A DNA stretch of 64,000 bases from a virus: IMG/VR virus record IMGVR_UViG_3300021963_000029, positions 116,815-180,814 of that record. One strand, written 5' to 3'. Under the pieces are notes generated by a model, which did not search any database, was not told the origin of the DNA, and saw only the letters and a program-made list of their open reading frames with translations. Position numbers and translations under genes: made by a program. Of this stretch, positions 45,499-53,954 are shown piece after piece; within the stretch, counting starts at the first letter, position 1, and the number at the start of each line of letters is the position of its first letter.

Positions 45499-46139
45499 AG
45501 TAATCCTCTTTTATTAAAAGCGTTTAGAATGGTTGGCATTGCCCTTTGTGACAAATGCATGTGAGATCCTTCCCAGTCATCTAGAAAATCTGGAATGGTT
45601 TTCATATCATCAGTAACCATATCATAGAAAATAGACACAAACTTAAATCCTTCCCTTAAACAAGCAAGTTGCAAAGCTATATTAAAAGCAAATGTAACCC
45701 AGTTTCTTTCTTGGTTTGTACCAAAAGAAGGTCCACCTGTATATTCTTTTTCTTCAGACCAAGAAGCAATAGGACCCCAAATAATAATTTGGACCCCATA
45801 CTTTTTGTAATATGTAAGAGCATTGATATACCTATCAACGCATTCTACCACAAGATCATTGACAGGTCTATCTTGCATCTTTGCCTGCTTAATCAAATGT
45901 GCCCTAATATCAACTTCACCAAAACAAAACATCAATTGATCATCAGAACCAAGATCCAATGAACCAATTAAGGAATCTAAGATAGGTTGCTTGTTTGCTA
46001 TTTGATATGCTGTGGCAGGACCAATTCTATAACTTGTAAAGTAAGGAAGTTTGTTTGCTGCTGGTTCTGGCCAACAGGGTTGCATTGCTTCCTCACCACT
46101 GAATACTGCTGAGTGACTATCACCAATACAATGAATCAT
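45495..46139 (-). CDS. SGNH/GDSL-type hydrolase-like protein
   Basis: The protein has 214 residues. MIHCIGDSHSAVFSGEEAMQ contains the GDSH block with the catalytic Ser; FCFGEVDIRAHL resembles the GxND-type block III and GSHMHLSQRAMPTILNAF the D/S-x2-H block V. It may remove or transfer acetyl groups on the glycan. It is embedded between a methyltransferase and a glycosyltransferase-like gene. Confidence 0.7.
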   Translation of the reverse strand: MIHCIGDSHSAVFSGEEAMQPCWPEPAANKLPYFTSYRIGPATAYQIANKQPILDSLIGSLDLGSDDQLMFCFGEVDIRAHLIKQAKMQDRPVNDLVVECVDRYINALTYYKKYGVQIIIWGPIASWSEEKEYTGGPSFGTNQERNWVTFAFNIALQLACLREGFKFVSIFYDMVTDDMKTIPDFLDDWEGSHMHLSQRAMPTILNAFNKRGLL

Positions 46140-47098
46140 TTTAATTTACCAAGAATGCTGTCTACAAAATCTACTTCATAAGTGTAACCATCTTCCATCC
46201 CTATGTTCCAAACATTTTTGTTACCATAGATGGTGTTGTAAATGGTATGAATGCCAAATCCATTTTCAACATAAAGAAATTTTTTGTTATATCTTTCTCT
46301 ATAGATGTTTAATTGAATCTCATCAAATGAGTCATAAGAACCAACCTCTAGTAATTTTCTCCAATCCTCAGTTTTAATTATAAAAGTGCTGGTTGTATAA
46401 TAAGGTTCTTTAAATTCTTTAATAGTGTAGTCATGCTTTGATACAAGTCTATCAAAGTTTTCTACAATATAATTGTTTAATAATAACTGAGCATTAGCAC
46501 AAATTCTAATGGGGTGAATTCCCTTTAAGTATGTATTCAGGTTTGAAACTCCCTCAAAAAATGCCTCTGAATCCCAGGTGTGGGCATTGATTGTATATGC
46601 ATTGAGAGGAGTATAGTTTGCTCCCCACAATCCATTTGGCATCTCTTGATGTAGATAACAACTGTGGATTGCTTCTCTAACTTTTGGATCTTTGATGAAT
46701 GACTTTACAAACCTGTCTGTATGAGGAATGCCATTTGACAGCATTGGAGTAAGAACAAAATTATCTTCATCATCTAAAACATCTATGTTCTCAATAATGT
46801 AATCCCAAACATGATTACTAATAAAACAATCCTCATCAAGTTTGACAGAATACTTATTAGTTTCAGATAAAATTGCATCAATCTTTTGCATGTAGTTGAG
46901 TTCTACATCTGGAAAAATCAATACTTGATAATCAAATCCTTCAAGATAAGACTCCCAATCAAGAGGTCTTGTAGCAAGAATATTAATTTTTACTTTCTCT
47001 TTATTCTCTGGTTTAATTTTATTGAGAAAATGTGATGTTATCTCCCAATACTTATGGAAGTCTCTTCTATGATGAGACAAATAATTGATGGTAATCAT
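46136..47098 (-). CDS. Glycosyltransferase-like protein
   Basis: The protein has 320 residues. It begins MITINYLSHHRRDFHKYWEI and contains KYSVKLDEDCFISNHVWDYI with D-E-D, a GT-A type metal motif. The C-terminal part is aromatic-rich (HTIYNTIYGNKNVWNIGMED). It seems a transferase of unknown family. It overlaps both neighbours by four bases. Confidence 0.62.
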   Translation of the reverse strand: MITINYLSHHRRDFHKYWEITSHFLNKIKPENKEKVKINILATRPLDWESYLEGFDYQVLIFPDVELNYMQKIDAILSETNKYSVKLDEDCFISNHVWDYIIENIDVLDDEDNFVLTPMLSNGIPHTDRFVKSFIKDPKVREAIHSCYLHQEMPNGLWGANYTPLNAYTINAHTWDSEAFFEGVSNLNTYLKGIHPIRICANAQLLLNNYIVENFDRLVSKHDYTIKEFKEPYYTTSTFIIKTEDWRKLLEVGSYDSFDEIQLNIYRERYNKKFLYVENGFGIHTIYNTIYGNKNVWNIGMEDGYTYEVDFVDSILGKLK

Positions 47099-47775
47099 GG
47101 AACCTTAGACAGATTTACAATGTTCAATTCATCTTGCTTGAATGATAAGATCTTTTTAAATCCACAATAAGCAAAAAGTTCTTCTACTAATTCTATAGTA
47201 AAAGTGTGATGATGTACAACTCTGGTTAAATGATTAATTTCACATAGTTCATAAAACTGATGATGTCCACCATAACTCCAATCATGGAGTTCTTTCTGTT
47301 CTTCTATATGGGTCTTATCATCCTCTCCCACATCTTCAATATAATCTGCAATCAAATGATCTATGGTTGTTAGTGGTCTATTCCTATCAAAACAATATTG
47401 ATAGTCTGGTATAATGGTTAGAATATAACTACCTGAATTTAAAATATATTTCTCCCACATCTTTAAAGTATGAATTGGATTTGCAAAGTGCTCTATTGCA
47501 TGAGAGGTAACCACAAAATCATACTTCTTTAACTTCTTTAGTTGATCCTCATTTGTACAATCAACATCATATTGCCTACCAAGTTTTCCTCCATACAAAA
47601 AATTAGATCCTAGATTAGTTTGGAAATAATTATTCTTAATGATGTTGCCACCATCTAGATGCACATGTGGATACAAGTGCATACCATACTGAGGACTTGA
47701 AAACAGTTCAGTAGGACCACCAAACTCAATTCCAGACTTATCTCTTAATGAGTTTATAACTAATTCAAAGGACAT
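47095..47775 (-). CDS. SAM-dependent methyltransferase
   Basis: The protein has 226 residues. SGIEFGGPTELF replaces the usual motif I (a G-G-P variant), and YDFVVTSHAIEHFANPIHTL is the strong motif of type 11 methyltransferases (S-H-x-I-E-H). YILTIIPDYQYCFDRNRPLT follows. It probably methylates a sugar. Starts inside the previous gene by 16 bases. Confidence 0.75.
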   Translation of the reverse strand: MSFELVINSLRDKSGIEFGGPTELFSSPQYGMHLYPHVHLDGGNIIKNNYFQTNLGSNFLYGGKLGRQYDVDCTNEDQLKKLKKYDFVVTSHAIEHFANPIHTLKMWEKYILNSGSYILTIIPDYQYCFDRNRPLTTIDHLIADYIEDVGEDDKTHIEEQKELHDWSYGGHHQFYELCEINHLTRVVHHHTFTIELVEELFAYCGFKKILSFKQDELNIVNLSKVP

Positions 47776-48629
47776 AATACATTTATATTGTAGGGCAATT
47801 CTTTAACTAGGAAATATTTTTTTGCTATGCTTAATGAAGGATAGTAAATTAAATTATGGAATGGTTCTATATCTATAAACACATTCTGTTCCCCAATGTG
47901 GGGATAGGGGGAAAGTATAACTTCTTCTAAAATTCTTTCTTTAGGCAATCTAGTCAACAAGTAATAAAAAGTATCTGGGGTATCACAGTGATATTTACCA
48001 AAGGGATGTTTTTCTGGATAGAACTGTTGCTCTAGCAACTGAGTAATGTGGTAGGGTTCTGTAGCATCATATCCAAGATCAATTTTATTACCAACCTGAA
48101 CTCCAACATAACCAGCAGCAGTGCATTGATCCCCTATTTTCATCTCACCATCATGATCATCAGTAAACTCCCACTCAATCTGCTTTAGAACTTCTGCCTT
48201 TGCAAACCAAAGAGGAGCTCTAATATGACTTTCATGTGGGTATCTCTTGTGACCATTAAAGATTTGACTGGCACCAAATCCAATCTTGTCATGTAGATCA
48301 AGAGTCTTTACAATTTCCCTCAACCAATATTCTCTTTTTAAAATAACATCATCAGATATGAATACAAAATATTCATAGTCATCTTGATACTTATAGAAGT
48401 AATGCCTGTAAGCACCAAATGCTCTATGAGGTATATCCCTACCATTCACTATCTTGTTATGGATGATCATCCTACCATTAGGATTTTTTAAATTAGTAGG
48501 AACACCCAAATAATCTCTATGAACAATAATCAAATCATGAGGGTAACCTGCATCACAATTAAAATAAGATGGCCAAAACAAGTCTCCTTGCTTTGCACCA
48601 CCTAACATTATGACAGCAACTTTTTTCAT
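47760..48629 (-). CDS. Glycosyltransferase-like protein
   Basis: The protein has 289 residues. It begins MKKVAVIMLGGAKQGDLFWP and contains YEYFVFISDDVILKREYWLR with an S-D-D motif typical of GT-A enzymes, later RAPLWFAKAEVLKQIEWEF and GDQCTAAGYVGVQVGNKID. Donor and product unknown. It overlaps both neighbours. Confidence 0.65.
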   Translation of the reverse strand: MKKVAVIMLGGAKQGDLFWPSYFNCDAGYPHDLIIVHRDYLGVPTNLKNPNGRMIIHNKIVNGRDIPHRAFGAYRHYFYKYQDDYEYFVFISDDVILKREYWLREIVKTLDLHDKIGFGASQIFNGHKRYPHESHIRAPLWFAKAEVLKQIEWEFTDDHDGEMKIGDQCTAAGYVGVQVGNKIDLGYDATEPYHITQLLEQQFYPEKHPFGKYHCDTPDTFYYLLTRLPKERILEEVILSPYPHIGEQNVFIDIEPFHNLIYYPSLSIAKKYFLVKELPYNINVLCPLN

Positions 48630-49312
48630 TGTACCATCCTAAGTTTTTGAATTGTTTCCTCACCAGCAACATTAAAAGCAGGATCTTTAAATTTCAAAGA
48701 TCTTACTGTTGAGTATGGGTTCATAGAGAATCCATATCTAATTCTAGCTTTCTTAGACCACTCTACATCTTCACCTTGACCCCAACAAAGATCATCATTT
48801 AAAGGGCACTCTGCCATAACCTGTTTCTTAGCAACCCAATAAGTTCCAGAAATATACTGATACTTTGAAAGGTGAGTCATGTCATATGGAATCAGACACT
48901 CTCTGTTTGGGAGAACTATGCTATCCATAAAGTTATCATTGTGAGGCCAAATAACCCAATCTCTAAATCTTGAATAGTCTGGGTTCACAAACTTATTCAT
49001 ACAGATCTTAAAGTCTTCTCCATACTGAAGAAACCCTTGATACCAATCATCTTCAAATACAACATAGTCATGAGAATAAACTATGTTGTCATACCTGGCA
49101 TTAATAGTAATTAAATTCTTCTTTCTAGTAATCCATGCTTGTCTAACACTCTCATCAAATGGAATAATAAAAGTATTAGTTCTGGAAACATTACTATTAC
49201 CAACTACAAGAATCTGATATTCTGGTATGTTTTGTTTCTCAATGCTATCAATGACAGCATTAAGAGAGTCATCTGAATTACCAGCAGTAATAATTCCAAA
49301 AGTAAATTTCAT
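48626..49312 (-). CDS. Glycosyltransferase family 2-like
   Basis: The protein has 228 residues. FTFGIITAGNSDDSLNAVID and EYQILVVGNSNVS are the GT2 start; YVVFEDDWYQGFLQYGEDFK has the E-D-D metal motif, and WGQGEDVEWSKKARIRYGFS the G-x-E-D-x-E/D motif near the acceptor site. Its start overlaps the GDPD-like gene upstream by four bases. Confidence 0.78.
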   Translation of the reverse strand: MKFTFGIITAGNSDDSLNAVIDSIEKQNIPEYQILVVGNSNVSRTNTFIIPFDESVRQAWITRKKNLITINARYDNIVYSHDYVVFEDDWYQGFLQYGEDFKICMNKFVNPDYSRFRDWVIWPHNDNFMDSIVLPNRECLIPYDMTHLSKYQYISGTYWVAKKQVMAECPLNDDLCWGQGEDVEWSKKARIRYGFSMNPYSTVRSLKFKDPAFNVAGEETIQKLRMVQ

Positions 49313-49773
49313 GCTAGATACCCAATATAATCACTACAAATTCCATAACAATCATATGCTCTGAGATCTACAAACTCATCAATATTTTTGTTCCACTCTG
49401 GCATGACTATAACTGATCTAGGAGTATATGGGAATCCAGGATAAGTCCAAATTTTATTGGTGCTGGTTAAAGTATACTCATCACTCTGGTGCCAGAAATA
49501 ATTAAATCCACTAGTTCCATGAGAGAACTCATAAAGTGCCTCAAGATTCTTACAATGAATCCAAAGATATTCTTTATACTTACCCAACCAAAACCAATCA
49601 ACTTGATATTCAGGAGTATCATGACCAAGATACAGTTTATTATCAAGTCTACTGTATCTAACATCAATCTCTACATTGAATCCCTGTGCAATTGCTTGCT
49701 CAATATACTCAGGGTGATTTTCTTTTGATAGGTCAGGTCCAGTAATGTTCCCCCTATGTGCAATCAGTTTCAT
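49309..49773 (-). CDS. Glycerophosphodiesterase-like protein
   Basis: The protein has 154 residues. KLIAHRGNITGPDLSKENHP, NVEIDVRYSRLDNKLYLGHD together give the H-R-G, E-x-D and G-H-D motifs of the GDPD TIM barrel. It is shorter than usual (~240), so part of the barrel is missing or reduced. Related proteins occur in capsular polysaccharide loci. Possible role: removal or transfer of a phosphoglycerol unit. Confidence 0.75.
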   Translation of the reverse strand: MKLIAHRGNITGPDLSKENHPEYIEQAIAQGFNVEIDVRYSRLDNKLYLGHDTPEYQVDWFWLGKYKEYLWIHCKNLEALYEFSHGTSGFNYFWHQSDEYTLTSTNKIWTYPGFPYTPRSVIVMPEWNKNIDEFVDLRAYDCYGICSDYIGYLA

Positions 49774-51137
49774 TCTTTGTAGTGCTCCAAGAAATAATTC
49801 AAGTCTTCAGGTGTACCAATGCCCCACATACCATCTTTTTCAATTTCCTTGATGCGAATTTTCTTCCCATCAGAAATTGCTTCATTGAATACTGGGCAGA
49901 CATAGAATTCATTATTGACTCTAATGTCTTTGTTGATCATCTGTTCTGCATACTTTACATAGTCAGAACCTTTCTTCCAATAGTAGATACCAACAGTTGC
50001 ATGTTCAGAAATAGGTTTCTTCTCAGCAACTTCTTCTACATATCCATCTTCACCCAACTTAGCATAAGACCATTTAGGGTGAGTTGCAGGGAATGTTAGG
50101 ATACCACCATCACATTCTCCATTCTGGAATGCATAAAGTGTTTCATTAGAATCCCAAACAACAAACTGATCTGAGTTTGCCATGACAAGAGGTTCATCAT
50201 TATTGATAAACTCTTTGGCAAGAAGAGTTGTACAAGCAGCACCTTCAGTAATGCCATCAACCTGAACAATGTTACAACCAGGAGCAATCAGTGGAAGCAG
50301 ATAGTTCAAGTTATATTTTTCATAGTGTTCCTTCTGAACAATAAAGGTATAGTTTGCTTTGATGTTGAGGTTCTCAACCACAACCTGAATCATAGGTTTG
50401 CCTCTGACTTCAATCAAAGGTTTAGGGAAGGTGTATCCCTGACTAGCAAATCTACTACCAGCACCTGCCATAGGAATCAATACATTCATGGTTTTACTCT
50501 CCCATGCAACTTTTTGTTTTGTTCCATTCAAAATCTTTTTGATTCTATTGATCTTTTCTTGATTGAGATCTTTTCTATTTTCTACAGGTACAAGATGTGC
50601 TTTGCTATCAAGAGCACCCTGCCTACCAATATGACTGTCTTCAATAATCACAGTGTCAGCAGGAAGAGCACCAAGAGCAGTCATACACTTCCAGTACATT
50701 GCTGGGAATGGTTTGTTCCTGACTACATCTTCATTGGACACATACATGTCCACAAACTCTAATACTCCTAATCTCAATAAAATGATTTTAACAGTATTCC
50801 TAATAGAATTAGATGCCACTGCAATCTTGTAACCAGAATCCACAAGTTGCTGGAAGTATCCCATCAACTCATAGTCTTTTGCCACACAGTCATTAAAGAT
50901 CTTAAGAGTTGCCTCTTGCTTATCTTGCCAGATCTGATCATAGAGTTCTACAGGCAATCCCTTGTTCTTAGTAAGAAGTTCCAGTTTTGCTCTGGTAGGG
51001 AGACCATCATAGATGCTCACATGTTCTTCTCTACTGATGGCATACTTGTCCCCAAGTGCCTGGTTCAGTGCTTCATAATGATAGTCCTTACTATCAATAA
51101 GAACACCATCTAAATCAAAGATTACTAGTTTGCTCAT
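49770..51137 (-). CDS. HAD phosphatase - sugar nucleotidyltransferase fusion
   Basis: The start giving [20 protein letters not shown] is chosen because it begins the HAD domain; the upstream extension lies inside fcl. The protein has ~455 residues. Residues 1-205 are a HAD hydrolase (DLDG, VASNS, KPFPAMYW, IIEDSHIG). Residues ~215-455 are a nucleotidyltransferase: MNVLIPMAGAGSRFASQGYT, FPKPLIEVRGKPMI and NSDQFVVWD. Such fusions can make an NDP-sugar from a sugar phosphate and remove a second phosphate. It probably supplies a donor for the operon; which sugar is unknown. Confidence 0.85.
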   Translation of the reverse strand: MSKLVIFDLDGVLIDSKDYHYEALNQALGDKYAISREEHVSIYDGLPTRAKLELLTKNKGLPVELYDQIWQDKQEATLKIFNDCVAKDYELMGYFQQLVDSGYKIAVASNSIRNTVKIILLRLGVLEFVDMYVSNEDVVRNKPFPAMYWKCMTALGALPADTVIIEDSHIGRQGALDSKAHLVPVENRKDLNQEKINRIKKILNGTKQKVAWESKTMNVLIPMAGAGSRFASQGYTFPKPLIEVRGKPMIQVVVENLNIKANYTFIVQKEHYEKYNLNYLLPLIAPGCNIVQVDGITEGAACTTLLAKEFINNDEPLVMANSDQFVVWDSNETLYAFQNGECDGGILTFPATHPKWSYAKLGEDGYVEEVAEKKPISEHATVGIYYWKKGSDYVKYAEQMINKDIRVNNEFYVCPVFNEAISDGKKIRIKEIEKDGMWGIGTPEDLNYFLEHYKE

Positions 51138-52071
51138 TCTTGTACCACTCATATGTTTCATAGATTCCTTGTCTAAGTCCAATCTTAGGACTCCAACCAA
51201 GTGATTTAATTTTATCTACATTTAATACTTTTCTAGGTGTTCCATTAGGTTTGGAATCATCCCACATTGTTACCCCACCATACCCAACAATAATAGAGAT
51301 AAGTCTTGTTAGTTCTTTGATGGATATATCTTCTCCAGTTCCAACATTAATAATTTCAGAATCATTATATGAAATCATACATCTAAAACAAGCTTCTGCC
51401 AAGTCATCAACATGCAGAAACTCTCTCATTGGAGATCCATCTCCCCAACATTCAACAAAGGATGTATTTGATTCCTTTGCCTCATGAAACTTTCTAATCA
51501 GTGCAGGAAGCACATGAGAACTATTCAGATCAAAATTATCATTGGGACCATAGAGATTAGTAGGCATCAATGAGATAGCATTGAATCCATACTGTTCTCT
51601 GTATGCCTGACAGAGTTTAATGCCAGCAATCTTGGCAATAGCATAAGCATCATTTGTTGGTTCTAAAGGACCACCAAGAAGATCATCTTCAATGATTGGC
51701 ATGTGCTCTGGCCATCTTGGATAGATGCAAGAAGACCCAAGAAAAACAAGTTTCTTTACATCATTCACCATAGAGTAATGGATGATGTTGTTCTGAATCA
51801 TTAGATTCTGATACAGAAAATCGCCCTTGTATGTTTTGTTTGCCATGATGCCACCAACTTTAGCAGCAGCAACAAACACATACTCAGGTTTGTTTTTTTC
51901 AAAGTATTCTTTAGTTTCTTCTTGATCAGTAAAGTCAACTTGATTACGAGTTGCCTCAGTAACATAGTAACCTTTACTCTTCAAGTTTCTCACAATTGCT
52001 GATCCAACCATTCCTTTGGCACCAGCAACCATAATCTTAGAATCACTGTCCATAAATGCACATGTCCTCAA
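51115..52071 (-). CDS. fcl: GDP-L-fucose synthase (Fcl/WcaG)
   Basis: The protein has 318 residues; an in-frame ATG at 52053 could be the true start. [20 protein letters not shown] is the NADP-binding G-x2-G-x2-G motif; FLGSSCIYP and [20 protein letters not shown] contain the catalytic Ser-Tyr-Lys. [20 protein letters not shown] and [18 protein letters not shown] are the family signatures. It converts GDP-4-keto-6-deoxymannose to GDP-L-fucose. It overlaps gmd by 29 bases at its start. Confidence 0.96.
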   Translation of the reverse strand: MRTCAFMDSDSKIMVAGAKGMVGSAIVRNLKSKGYYVTEATRNQVDFTDQEETKEYFEKNKPEYVFVAAAKVGGIMANKTYKGDFLYQNLMIQNNIIHYSMVNDVKKLVFLGSSCIYPRWPEHMPIIEDDLLGGPLEPTNDAYAIAKIAGIKLCQAYREQYGFNAISLMPTNLYGPNDNFDLNSSHVLPALIRKFHEAKESNTSFVECWGDGSPMREFLHVDDLAEACFRCMISYNDSEIINVGTGEDISIKELTRLISIIVGYGGVTMWDDSKPNGTPRKVLNVDKIKSLGWSPKIGLRQGIYETYEWYKNEQTSNL

Positions 52072-53044
52072 TCAATTGATCAAATGTAATTTTAGGTTCC
52101 CAACCTAATTCAACTTTTGCCTTAGTGGCATCACCTAATAAAGTCTCTACTTCAGCAGGTCTAAAATATTTAGGATCTACTCTGACCACCTCTTTTCCAG
52201 TGTTAGTATCAATCCCAACCTCATCCAAATATTCACCTTTCCACTCAATATTAAATCCAAAGTAAGGTGCTGCTTTTTCTACAAACTCTCTAACTGAATA
52301 CTGGTGTCCAGTTGCAATAACATAATCATCTGGATAGTTTTGTTGCAACATTAACCACATTGCTTCTGCATAATCTTTAGCATGACCCCAATCCCTTTGA
52401 GCATTAAGGTTACCCAAATACAGAGTATCCTGTAATCCAGAAGTCATTCTAGAAAATGCCCTAACAATCTTTCTGGTTACAAAGGTCTCACCTCTTCTAG
52501 GTGACTCATGGTTAAACAGAATGCCAGTACAAGCATACATGTCATATGCCTCTCTGTAGTTCTTTGTAATCCAGTAAGCATATAACTTAGCAACACCATA
52601 AGGAGATCTAGGATAAAAAGGTGTTGTCTCTTTCTGTGGAATCTCTTGGACAAGTCCATAGAGTTCAGATGTAGATGCTTGATAGATTCTAGTCTTCTCT
52701 TCCATACCAAGCAGTCTAACTGCTTCTAGAACTCTTAAAGTACCAACTCCATCAACATCAGCAGTGTACTCAGGCATCTCAAAAGACACCTTTACATGAC
52801 TCTGTGCAGCAAGATTGTAGATCTCATCTGGTTGTACTTGCTGAATAACTCTTACAAGATTGGTAGAATCAGTAAGGTCACCGTAATGGAGAGTAATAGA
52901 ATCATAGATATGGTCAATACGATGAGTATTAATAAGGGATGCTCGTCTGACAATGCCATGAACTTTATAACCTTTTTCAAGTAGTAATTCAGCAAGATAA
53001 GATCCGTCCTGTCCAGTAATACCAGTAATAAGTGCAGTCTTCAT
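52043..53044 (-). CDS. gmd: GDP-mannose 4,6-dehydratase (Gmd)
   Basis: The start giving [20 protein letters not shown] is chosen over the ATG 48 bases upstream because it begins the Rossmann motif. The protein has 333 residues. [40 protein letters not shown] and [19 protein letters not shown] (Tyr-Lys pair) are typical; [17 protein letters not shown] is the Gmd fingerprint. It makes GDP-4-keto-6-deoxymannose, the substrate of Fcl. It is the first gene of the polysaccharide operon, behind a promoter and structured RNA. Confidence 0.97.
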   Translation of the reverse strand: MKTALITGITGQDGSYLAELLLEKGYKVHGIVRRASLINTHRIDHIYDSITLHYGDLTDSTNLVRVIQQVQPDEIYNLAAQSHVKVSFEMPEYTADVDGVGTLRVLEAVRLLGMEEKTRIYQASTSELYGLVQEIPQKETTPFYPRSPYGVAKLYAYWITKNYREAYDMYACTGILFNHESPRRGETFVTRKIVRAFSRMTSGLQDTLYLGNLNAQRDWGHAKDYAEAMWLMLQQNYPDDYVIATGHQYSVREFVEKAAPYFGFNIEWKGEYLDEVGIDTNTGKEVVRVDPKYFRPAEVETLLGDATKAKVELGWEPKITFDQLIEDMCIYGQ

Positions 53045-53063
53045 ATAACAAGTACTTTTTTCT

Positions 53064-53092
53064 ATTATACAAAAAAAGGTGGGTTTATGCAA
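53064..53092 (-). promoter_or_regulatory. Sigma70-type promoter of the polysaccharide operon
   Basis: TTGCAT and TATAAT are exactly 17 bases apart on the minus strand, ~20 bases before the gmd start. The -35 lies in the loop and arm of the terminator just upstream, and the T-run is the spacer. Thus termination and initiation share the same DNA. Confidence 0.6.
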
Positions 53093-53098
53093 CCCACC
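53071..53098 (-). terminator. Terminator between the structured RNA and gmd
   Basis: GGTGGGTT-GCATA-AACCCACC followed by TTTTTTT on the minus strand is a strong rho-independent terminator. It ends the tRNA/structured RNA transcript directly before gmd. Confidence 0.88.
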
Positions 53099-53298
53099 TT
53101 ATGTAACTCAGGCTCGCCACCAATTCTTTGACTGGAAATTGGAAACCAGGCGGGAGTAAGATCCCATCCGCACCACTTGCTTTTTGTGGAAGCAAGAAAC
53201 CTAAAGGAGGTCATTAGACTCCACCAGGGTTGTTTAAGTCTCTCCATGACTAGGGGGTTCATCCCGACCAGGGTGCTTTTAAAGTCATCCCAAGACTA
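53099..53298 (-). ncRNA. Multi-helix RNA between tRNA-Ile and gmd (manA/wcaG-type candidate)
   Basis: This 200-base gap lies between tRNA-Ile and a terminator. On the minus strand it folds into at least three helices: a nested pair GUCAU/AUGAC and AGACU/AGUCU, a 7-bp hairpin CUUGCUU-CCACAAA-AAGCAAG, and CCAAUU/AAUUGG. ACCAGG occurs three times (plus-strand reading). A 65-residue minus-strand frame exists but is Trp/Cys-rich and runs into the terminator. RNA motifs called manA and wcaG are known from cyanophages near tRNAs and sugar genes; I cannot tell which, if either. Confidence 0.55.
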
Positions 53299-53370
53299 TG
53301 GGAATACTGGGAGTTGAACCCAGACTAAGCCCTTATAAGGAGCCCGCTCTAACCATTAAGCTATACTCCC
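53299..53370 (-). tRNA. tRNA-Ile(UAU)
   Basis: Acceptor stem GGGAGUA/UAUUCCC, D-arm GCUU...GAGC, anticodon arm GGCUC-CUUAUAA-GGGCU (anticodon UAU with two wobble pairs), T-arm CUGGG-UUCAACU-CCCAG, discriminator A. CCA is not encoded. UAU reads AUA directly; most bacteria use a modified CAU tRNA instead, so this form is uncommon in hosts and suits the AT-rich phage codons. Confidence 0.88.
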
Positions 53371-53382
53371 AAGAAATGAGGA

Positions 53383-53559
53383 TTAGCAACCCTCTTCATG
53401 ATCAAAATAACTATCATAGTAGTCATTGTAATCATCATATGGAATGAGAACACAGTCAGTATTATCTGGTGTGCGTATCAAAAAGTGTTCTCCATCTGCA
53501 ACTTTATCCATTACTTGATCAAAGTTTTCTTCTAGTTCTTCCAAAGTAATCTCTGTCAT
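53383..53559 (-). CDS. Phd/YefM antitoxin-like small protein
   Basis: The 58-residue protein starts MTEITLEELEENFDQVMDKV and continues HFLIRTPDNTDCVLIPYDDY, the beta-alpha-alpha-beta pattern of Phd/YefM antitoxins (xI(S)x2E(A/L)...L...V..GE...I....  VLIPxxDY). It ends acidic. AGGAG precedes the start. No partner toxin gene is evident next to it, so it may block a host toxin or be a conserved orphan. Confidence 0.65.
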   Translation of the reverse strand: MTEITLEELEENFDQVMDKVADGEHFLIRTPDNTDCVLIPYDDYNDYYDSYFDHEEGC

Positions 53560-53669
53560 TTCTCCTGTTTATGTACTAGCATTATACCCATGATGGGTAG
53601 GATTGTCAATCCTGCACCACACAGTCCCAACCATATTGGACTGGATGCAAGTGCTTCAATTATATGCAT
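53556..53669 (-). CDS. Mini membrane protein
   Basis: A 37-residue frame, MHIIEALASSPIWLGLCGAG and then LTILPIMGIMLVHKQEK: one membrane segment plus a basic tail. It is joined to the antitoxin-like gene by ATGA and overlaps the next mini-gene by 14 bases. Function unknown. Confidence 0.5.
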   Translation of the reverse strand: MHIIEALASSPIWLGLCGAGLTILPIMGIMLVHKQEK

Positions 53670-53742
53670 TATGTAGTCCCCAATAAACAAAAAGTCCAAT
53701 AGATGAAAATACTAAACCTGCCTTAATGAGAAGGTGGTTCAT
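53656..53742 (-). CDS. Mini membrane protein
   Basis: A 28-residue frame, MNHLLIKAGLVFSSIGLFVY then WGLHNAYN: one membrane helix. It overlaps neighbours at both ends (14 and 20 bases), which supports coupled translation but also limits confidence. Confidence 0.42.
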   Translation of the reverse strand: MNHLLIKAGLVFSSIGLFVYWGLHNAYN

Positions 53743-53848
53743 CCTTCATTTCCTCTGCTGCTAATTTAAGTATACTGTAAATGATGTAAGCTGTTCCAGT
53801 TAGACCAGTGCCAAGAATTATAAGTACTCCCCAGGGAAACTCATTCAT
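53723..53848 (-). CDS. Mini membrane protein
   Basis: A 41-residue frame, MNEFPWGVLIILGTGLTGTA then YIIYSILKLAAEEMKDEPPSH in part: a membrane helix followed by an acidic tail. It overlaps the upstream gene by eight bases and the downstream one by 20. No family known. Confidence 0.5.
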   Translation of the reverse strand: MNEFPWGVLIILGTGLTGTAYIIYSILKLAAEEMKDEPPSH

Positions 53849-53954
53849 CTTCTTCATCTTCATATGTGGATGGTTCTTCAAAAAGTTCATCCATTTTTTG
53901 ATTTAATATTCTTTTTTGTAGGTTTTGTATATCTTCTTCTGTAAGAGATATCAT
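53841..53954 (-). CDS. Small acidic protein
   Basis: A 37-residue frame, MISLTEEDIQNLQKRILNQK then MDELFEEPSTYEDEEDE. A helix followed by an acidic tail. Starts in an ATGA overlap with the membrane protein before it. Role unknown. Confidence 0.5.
   Translation of the reverse strand: MISLTEEDIQNLQKRILNQKMDELFEEPSTYEDEEDE

Noticed and set aside
53065-53262. 65-residue minus-strand ORF over the structured RNA
   Set aside because: It runs through a strong terminator hairpin, has many Trp/Cys and lacks a ribosome site; the region is better explained as RNA. Protein-level conservation would change this.
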